This document shows, in pieces, positions 59,486 to 64,000 of a stretch of DNA of 64,000 nt. The first letter of the stretch is position 1; each line of letters begins with the position of its first letter. The position numbers and the translations under genes were made by a program. The stretch comes from Magnetospirillum gryphiswaldense MSR-1 v2. GTDB lineage: Bacteria > Pseudomonadota > Alphaproteobacteria > Rhodospirillales > Magnetospirillaceae. The stretch lies in contig NC_023065.1 of assembly GCF_000513295.1 (NCBI RefSeq), positions 1,240,001 through 1,304,000 on the forward strand, read 5' to 3'. The notes under the pieces are model-generated. The model was not told the DNA's origin. It worked only from the letters and a program-made list of their open reading frames with translations, and made no database searches.

Positions 59486-60789
59486 GATGCCCCCACGTCA
59501 AACAAGGCGGCCACCGCGCTTTCGGTGCGCTTGCCCATGGCGTTGCACGGCACTTCATCGACGAAGCGCCACAGACGCGGGCGCGCCATGGGTTCCAGTT
59601 GTCCGGCCAACCCGGCCCGCAAGCGCCGGCCAAAACGGAAGGCACCCCATTGCGCCAGCTCGGCCCGGCCCAGAAGGCTGAGCACCACCGCCGCCGCCAG
59701 TTGGTCGCGCCCGGCATTGACCTTGATGACCACGGCATCGGCCACCTGCGGTAGGGTGCGCAAGGCGGCTTCCACCGCCGCCACCCCGATCCGCTTGCCT
59801 TCGATCTTGACCACCCGGTCGGCGCGACCCAACAGGTGAAAGCGGCCATCGGGCAAGATGTCCACCGCATCGGCCCCGGTGTGAACGCCCGCCCCCCACG
59901 GTGAGGTCAGCATCAGCAATCCATCGGCATCGGCGGTGACCACATTGCCCGGCAGGACCGACCATGGCGCACTGGCCACGGCAGGGCGGGCGGCGATGGC
60001 CCCGGTCTCGGTGCTGCCGAACACTTCCATGGGGCGCAAGCCGAACACGCTTTCGGCCTCGTCCGCTGCACGCATAGGCAAGGCCGCCCCCGCCGACAGC
60101 AGCAACGCCGGCCTGGGCATGGCGCCCAGCCCACCTAAACGGCTGAGATGGGCCGGGCTCGAGATCAGCACGTCGCCGTCTTGCATCTCGGCCTCTACAC
60201 TTTCCCAGTACTGGTGCGAAGACGAGAAAAAGCCGCGCCCGCACAGCAACGGCCACAACAGCTTGAACACCAGCCCATAGATATGCTGATGCGGCACGGT
60301 GGCGTGGTGAAAGCCCCAGCCCACCCCTGGCCACAAGGCATGCAAGGCGGCCACTTCGGCCTGCAATTGATCCAGCCGGCGCTCGACCCGCTTGGGCTGG
60401 GCGGTGCTGCCCGAGGTGAAGAACGCGATGACGATGTCGCCGATCGGGGCGGTCATTGCCTCACTGCCCTCGGCCAGGACCGGCATCATGCCGGCGCCGT
60501 CGCCGGCCAGCACATCCCAGGCGCCCGACAGATCGTGCAGCAGACCGGGTTGATCCGCCGGCGGCAGCACCACGGTGCAGCCGGCCCGCGCCGCCGCCAG
60601 CAGGCCGATCAGCAGCAGGTGACCGTCGGCGCACCACAACCCCAGCCGCGTCACCCCTTGGGCCCGCAACCGCCCGGCCAGCGAGGCGGAATGCTGAAGC
60701 ACCCAGCCCCAGGCAATGGCTTGACCATCATGACGGGCGATGACGGCATCAGCCGAACGGGGGCCAGCCAGGGGAATGCAGGCCGTCAT
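59482..60789 (-). CDS. apeH: AMP-forming acyl ligase (ApeH-like)
   Basis: A 435-residue adenylate-forming enzyme. The AMP loop is FFTSGSTAQPKRVERR (about 145), then EVFGSTETGAIAAR and LLGRADRVVKIEGKRIG. In aryl polyene synthesis this enzyme loads the aryl starter (for instance 4-hydroxybenzoate) on an ACP. The N-terminus is short for the family. ATG 60789 overlaps the upstream TGA. Confidence 0.88.
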   Translation of the reverse strand: MTACIPLAGPRSADAVIARHDGQAIAWGWVLQHSASLAGRLRAQGVTRLGLWCADGHLLLIGLLAAARAGCTVVLPPADQPGLLHDLSGAWDVLAGDGAGMMPVLAEGSEAMTAPIGDIVIAFFTSGSTAQPKRVERRLDQLQAEVAALHALWPGVGWGFHHATVPHQHIYGLVFKLLWPLLCGRGFFSSSHQYWESVEAEMQDGDVLISSPAHLSRLGGLGAMPRPALLLSAGAALPMRAADEAESVFGLRPMEVFGSTETGAIAARPAVASAPWSVLPGNVVTADADGLLMLTSPWGAGVHTGADAVDILPDGRFHLLGRADRVVKIEGKRIGVAAVEAALRTLPQVADAVVIKVNAGRDQLAAAVVLSLLGRAELAQWGAFRFGRRLRAGLAGQLEPMARPRLWRFVDEVPCNAMGKRTESAVAALFDVGAS

Positions 60790-61337
60790 GCCGCCCGCCT
60801 TTTCACCCGTTGGCGCACCAGCCATTCCCCCGCGAACAACAACCCCATCAGCCCATAGGAAATCAATCCGGTATAAAGCGCCCATAGCCCCCTGTCGGCC
60901 CACAGGGCCAAGGCCAGGGCGATCAGGGCGTTGACGGTCAGGAACACGCACCACACCAGCGACACGACCCGCATATAAGCGATGGCGACCGGCGACGGGT
61001 CGGGCTCGGTGATACTGGCGAAGACCTGGACCAGCGATGGCGGCGCCCGCAACGACCAGCCGAAGGCGGCGGCGAAGGCCAAATTCATCATGACCGGATA
61101 GGCCAAGGCGGCCACCTGGGCGTCCATCAGCCCCAACACGATGGTGCCGGTAAAGGCCAGCCCCAGCGGCACCGCCAGGGTGCGGGCGATGGCGGTGCCG
61201 CGCAACGCCATGAAGCGCAGGCCGAGCAACACCAGCACCAGCAGGACGAATGCCCCCGGCGGTACCCGCCCCATGACGGCATGGACGACGAACGGATAGG
61301 CCATGCCGGCCCCGGCCAACAGGGCCGAGACCAGCAT
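60786..61337 (-). CDS. apeG: COG4648-type membrane protein (ApeG-like)
   Basis: A 183-residue protein with six predicted membrane spans (AGAGMAYPFVVHAVMG, GAFVLLVLVLLGLRFM, FLTVNALIALALALWA). The family is found mainly in aryl polyene clusters; biochemical role unknown. ATG 61337 is used; ATG 61364 would overlap the ACP gene by 20 bp. Confidence 0.8.
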   Translation of the reverse strand: MLVSALLAGAGMAYPFVVHAVMGRVPPGAFVLLVLVLLGLRFMALRGTAIARTLAVPLGLAFTGTIVLGLMDAQVAALAYPVMMNLAFAAAFGWSLRAPPSLVQVFASITEPDPSPVAIAYMRVVSLVWCVFLTVNALIALALALWADRGLWALYTGLISYGLMGLLFAGEWLVRQRVKRRAA

Positions 61338-61344
61338 GCCCCGT

Positions 61345-61590
61345 TTATTCGTTGAACAGTTCATGCACGCGGTCCACCACGTCGCCGACGGTGCGGACGG
61401 TCTTGAACTGCTCGGGCTTGATCTTGCGCCCGGTCAATTCCTGCAACTTCACCACCAGATCGACTGCGTCGATGCTGTCCAGGTCGAGATCCTCGTACAG
61501 GCGGGCCTCGGCGGTGATGCTTTCCGGCGCCACCTCGAACATTTCGGTCAGATAGCCGGCGAGAGAGGTCTGAATTTCGTCGCGGGTCAT
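61345..61590 (-). CDS. apeF: Acyl carrier protein (ApeF-like)
   Basis: An 81-residue ACP with the phosphopantetheine Ser in LDLDSIDAVDLVV (near residue 39). Paired with the second ACP gene, 4-bp overlap. In the enteric system one ACP carries the aryl starter and the other the chain. Confidence 0.92.
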   Translation of the reverse strand: MTRDEIQTSLAGYLTEMFEVAPESITAEARLYEDLDLDSIDAVDLVVKLQELTGRKIKPEQFKTVRTVGDVVDRVHELFNE

Positions 61591-61859
61591 TCCTGGGCGT
61601 TCCCTTGCTGGGCACGGATGAAGGCAGCCAGATTGTCGATGCTGGCGAAGTGGTGACGCACGTCCTCGGTCACCGTGTCGATCTTGATGCCGAAGGTCTT
61701 GCGGATGGCCACCCCCAGTTCCAGCGCGTCGATGGAATCAAGGCCCAACCCGGTATCGCCGAACAGGGGTTCGGCGGCGTCGATGTCGTCAGGCGAGAGA
61801 TCCTCCAACTTCAACGCATCGACGATCAATGTCTTCAAGTGCTGTTCCAGCGTGTCCAT
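61587..61859 (-). CDS. apeE: Acyl carrier protein (ApeE-like)
   Basis: A 90-residue ACP with the Ser site in GLGLDSIDALELGV (near residue 42). Start codon and first 23 residues overlap the end of the acyltransferase gene by 71 bp in another frame. The first 20 residues (MDTLEQHLKTLIVDALKLED) form the usual ACP helix 1, so a later start is unlikely. Confidence 0.92.
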   Translation of the reverse strand: MDTLEQHLKTLIVDALKLEDLSPDDIDAAEPLFGDTGLGLDSIDALELGVAIRKTFGIKIDTVTEDVRHHFASIDNLAAFIRAQQGNAQE

Positions 61860-62625
61860 GACCCAATTTTTCCAGGTAGAAGTTATCCAGATGAGCGACC
61901 AGCCGCCGCGCCGCCACCGAACGGATATGGCCGTCGGTGAAACGTTCGATGTCCAGCAATTCTCCCACCTCCAGGCAAAAGCGCGAACGCTTTTCCGGCA
62001 CCCGCCACCACGGATTGCCCTTGTGCAGGACCGGCGGGTCGCAGGTGATGGTCAGCACCTGCACCGGACAATCGGCGGTGATGGCCAGATTGGCGAAGCC
62101 GCGTTGCAGCTTGGGCCGGGTGCCGGGGATGGTGCGGGTGCCTTCGGGGAAGATGATCAGGTTGAGCCCTGCGTGCAGGTCGCGGGTGCAGGCGGCGACC
62201 AGGTCTTCCGGCTCCAGATCGTTGCGGATGAAGCCGGCGCCGCCCACGGTCAGGCGGTAAAGCGGATGCCGCCACAGCCCGGCCTTGACGATGCATTGCA
62301 CCTTAGGCGTCGCCGCGATGATCATCACCACATCCAGCAGCGACGGGTGATTGGCGACGATCAGGGCGCCTTGCAGGTGACGCAGCCGTTCGCCGCCCTT
62401 GATGTCGATATCGGCCACCCGCAAGACCTTGATGGCAGCGCAATAAAGCCGAAACGCCAGATGCATGGCGTAAAGGATGCGGCGCTGCCGGGCCTCGGCG
62501 GAGCGGGTGACCAGATTGATGGCCGGAAACACCGTCACCGCCATCAGCGTGCCGCCGACGGCGATCAGCGACAGGAACAAGGCGGTGCCGAAACCGCGCC
62601 ACAGCTGGCCAGGATCAAGCCGCAT
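61789..62625 (-). CDS. apeD: Lysophospholipid acyltransferase-like protein (ApeD-like)
   Basis: About 278 residues. Membrane segment near the N-terminus, then PlsC motifs: VANHPSLLDVVMI (H-x4-D), FIRND and IIFPEGTRTIPG. Transfers an acyl or polyene chain to a lipid acceptor by inference. ATG 62625 chosen (62643 also possible). Last 24 codons overlap the ACP gene. Confidence 0.87.
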   Translation of the reverse strand: MRLDPGQLWRGFGTALFLSLIAVGGTLMAVTVFPAINLVTRSAEARQRRILYAMHLAFRLYCAAIKVLRVADIDIKGGERLRHLQGALIVANHPSLLDVVMIIAATPKVQCIVKAGLWRHPLYRLTVGGAGFIRNDLEPEDLVAACTRDLHAGLNLIIFPEGTRTIPGTRPKLQRGFANLAITADCPVQVLTITCDPPVLHKGNPWWRVPEKRSRFCLEVGELLDIERFTDGHIRSVAARRLVAHLDNFYLEKLGHGHAGTALEDIDRRCVEVGGSLA

Positions 62626-63310
62626 GGGACCACCGCCAAGCATGACGCCCACCCTGGACGGCGACGTCGATATCTTGCTCCAGCACCGACAGGAACGACC
62701 GCGCCAGGCACTGGCCGGCAGTCCCGGTGCCGGGGTGCAGATCCATATGGACAACCCGCGCCACAGGCGATTCCGGCGGCACCAGCAGCACGGCCAGGGC
62801 CACCGGCGCCGGGACGTCATCGTCGTCCAAGGCGGTGTACAGGGACGGCAACGGCTCGTCGAAATAAAGCAACAGGGCGGGTGCCGCCTGCTCGGCGACG
62901 AAACCGGCTGCTTCCAGCAGGCCATAGCCGAAAGAATCCGGGCCGGCGGCCACCGCCGAGTGGCCCTGGCGGTTGCCGGTGGCGATGGACAGCAGCCCGG
63001 CCAGGGCATGATGCACCGCCAGACTGAATTCAGCCGGCGACACCTCGCCGCTTTCGGCCAGGGCATTGAGCAGATCGAAGGTGCGGACGTATTCGCCATG
63101 GCGCGAGGCCAGGATCAGGCGCGGCTCGCCATCGGTGGGCAGGACCGTCCAGGCGGCCTCCAGCGCTTTGCGCCCGATGGCCGAGACGCGGCGGCGCAAC
63201 AGGGACGGCAAAGCCGGGCGGGCGGGCGGCACCATACCGCCCACGGCCAGGACATCGGCATGTCCATCCCAGGCCGCCCAAGCGGCAACGCGCACGCAAA
63301 CAGACACCAC
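62615..63310 (-). CDS. apeC: Ketosynthase-like chain-length factor (ApeC-like)
   Basis: A 231-residue protein resembling only the N-terminal part of ketosynthases (PF13723 type). No active Cys or GHGT motif is present. In aryl polyene systems the ApeC partner of ApeO sets chain length. GTG start after GGGGGAGAGG; first gene of the operon. Confidence 0.85.
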   Translation of the reverse strand: MVSVCVRVAAWAAWDGHADVLAVGGMVPPARPALPSLLRRRVSAIGRKALEAAWTVLPTDGEPRLILASRHGEYVRTFDLLNALAESGEVSPAEFSLAVHHALAGLLSIATGNRQGHSAVAAGPDSFGYGLLEAAGFVAEQAAPALLLYFDEPLPSLYTALDDDDVPAPVALAVLLVPPESPVARVVHMDLHPGTGTAGQCLARSFLSVLEQDIDVAVQGGRHAWRWSHAA

Positions 63311-63529
63311 CCTCTCCCCCGGATGCCGGTCAACTGATCACACGACCAGGGATTTAGCACGCAAGGAAGCCTTAGTCGAACGACATTACAACCATCACGA
63401 AAAGTCGCCCACCCACTCCACATTTCACATACAAAGCGCAGTAATCTACTAAATGATAGATTTATGGTTGACATGGACTAAGCACATGGGCACCCTGATC
63501 GCAGACAAATTCATCGGAACGGATCGACC
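63311..63529. promoter_or_regulatory. Divergent regulatory region between ape operon and fccAB
   Basis: 219 bp without a gene and lower GC than its surroundings. AATCTA-N8-TAGATT (63443-63462) is an inverted repeat, and TTGACA lies at 63468-63473 on the plus strand. A full promoter could not be assigned in either direction. Confidence 0.4.
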
Positions 63530-63835
63530 ATGAAGCGCCCATTCTTCATTCTCGCCCTCGGCCTGCTGGCCACCGCCCCCCATCCCGCGTCCGCCACCGA
63601 TCAACTGCCCAACCAGGGCAGCGTCCTGGCCGGCCCCTGCGCGTCGTGCCATGGCAGCGACGGTAGCGGCGCCGGCGCCATTCCGGCCTTGAAGGGTCGC
63701 CCCGCCTCGGTCCTGCTCGACCAGTTGAAGGCCTTCCGCTCGGGCGCCCTGCCCTCGACGGTCATGGGCCGGCTGGCCAAGGGCTATTCCGACGATCAGC
63801 TGTCGCAGCTGGCCGCCCATTTCGGCGACAAGTAA
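63530..63835 (+). CDS. fccA: Cytochrome c subunit of sulfide dehydrogenase
   Basis: A 101-residue periplasmic class I cytochrome. Signal peptide ending ATAPHPASA, haem motif CASCH (about 38-42), ligand Met in TVMGRLAKGYSDDQLSQLA. It is followed by fccB after 13 bp. In the flavocytochrome complex it takes electrons from the FAD subunit during sulfide oxidation. Confidence 0.88.
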   Translation: MKRPFFILALGLLATAPHPASATDQLPNQGSVLAGPCASCHGSDGSGAGAIPALKGRPASVLLDQLKAFRSGALPSTVMGRLAKGYSDDQLSQLAAHFGDK

Positions 63836-63848
63836 GGAGCGCCCGACC

Positions 63849-64000
63849 ATGACCACCCGTCTTTCCCGCCGCTCCTTCGGCCTGCTGGCCGGCGCCGCCG
63901 CCCTTACCGGCCTATCCGCCTGCGCCGCCCGTCCGCCGGCCAAGGCCCGCGTCGTGGTCATCGGCGGCGGCTTCGGCGGCGCCACCACCGCCAAGTATAT
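63849..64000 (+). CDS. fccB: Flavoprotein subunit of sulfide dehydrogenase, cut by window edge
   Basis: Only 50 residues are visible: a Tat signal (LSRRSFGLLAGAAALTG) and the FAD loop RVVVIGGGFGGATTAKY. Typical for FccB. AAGGAGCG precedes the ATG. Confidence 0.88.
   Translation, partial: MTTRLSRRSFGLLAGAAALTGLSACAARPPAKARVVVIGGGFGGATTAKY

Noticed and set aside
63449-63994. Minus-strand frame opposite fccAB
   Set aside because: Shadow of the cytochrome and flavoprotein genes, which have clear signal peptides and cofactor motifs.

Overview
This is a GC-rich window, almost fully coding, from the chromosome of an alphaproteobacterium. Gene content points to the Rhodospirillaceae, close to Magnetospirillum: the rpsB-to-lpxB envelope operon carries lpxI instead of lpxH, there are hopanoid hpnCDE genes, many hybrid histidine kinases and HD-GYP proteins, and a flavocytochrome c sulfide dehydrogenase at the right edge. 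The genus is an inference from gene content; no rRNA or tRNA gene was found in the window.

Layout. (1) 1-14.8 kb, all minus strand: one tightly packed operon read from a promoter at about 14.8 kb: rpsB, tsf, pyrH, frr, uppS, cdsA, dxr, rseP, bamA, skp, lpxD, fabZ, lpxA, lpxI, lpxB, then a glyoxalase cut by the left edge. It couples translation factors to isoprenoid, phospholipid, outer-membrane-protein and lipid A synthesis. (2) 14.8-22.1 kb: single genes (MepA-like endopeptidase, HD-GYP protein, lipid kinase plus metallophosphoesterase, cytochrome c, GcvR-like ACT protein, phytase-like protein, Crp/Fnr regulator, small membrane protein). A 380-bp palindrome-rich, gene-less element sits exactly in the shared stop codons of two convergent genes. 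(3) 22.3-28.3 kb: squalene synthesis genes hpnCDE with a divergent third synthase-family gene, sodB, pal and a split YeeE/YedE pair. (4) 28.4-47.8 kb: rimO with an apparent AUU or AUC start, then a signalling block of about 17 kb: four histidine kinases (three hybrid), two single-domain receivers, a receiver-HD-GYP protein, a FIST sensor protein, a complete partner-switching set (receiver-PP2C phosphatase, double STAS protein, HATPase), a coiled-coil protein and an orphan periplasmic binding protein. (5) 47.8-50.0 kb: LigB-like dioxygenase and DoxX genes divergent from a LysR regulator. (6) 50.0-63.3 kb, minus strand: a 16-gene operon collinear with the core of aryl polyene clusters (apeC to apeR): three ketosynthase-family proteins, ketoreductase, two dehydratases, two acyl carrier proteins, an acyl ligase, two acyltransferases (one fused to a glycosyltransferase), thioesterase, LolA-like carrier, MMPL exporter and two small envelope proteins. 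No ammonia lyase and no phosphopantetheinyl transferase is present. (7) 63.5 kb to the end: fccA and the start of fccB.

Most interesting items: the palindromic insertion in the shared stop codon, the non-AUG rimO start, the aryl polyene-type operon with a long internal gene overlap, and the partner-switching module wired to a FIST/HD-GYP/hybrid-kinase block with no sigma factor in view. All calls are from reading the sequence; no database search was run.
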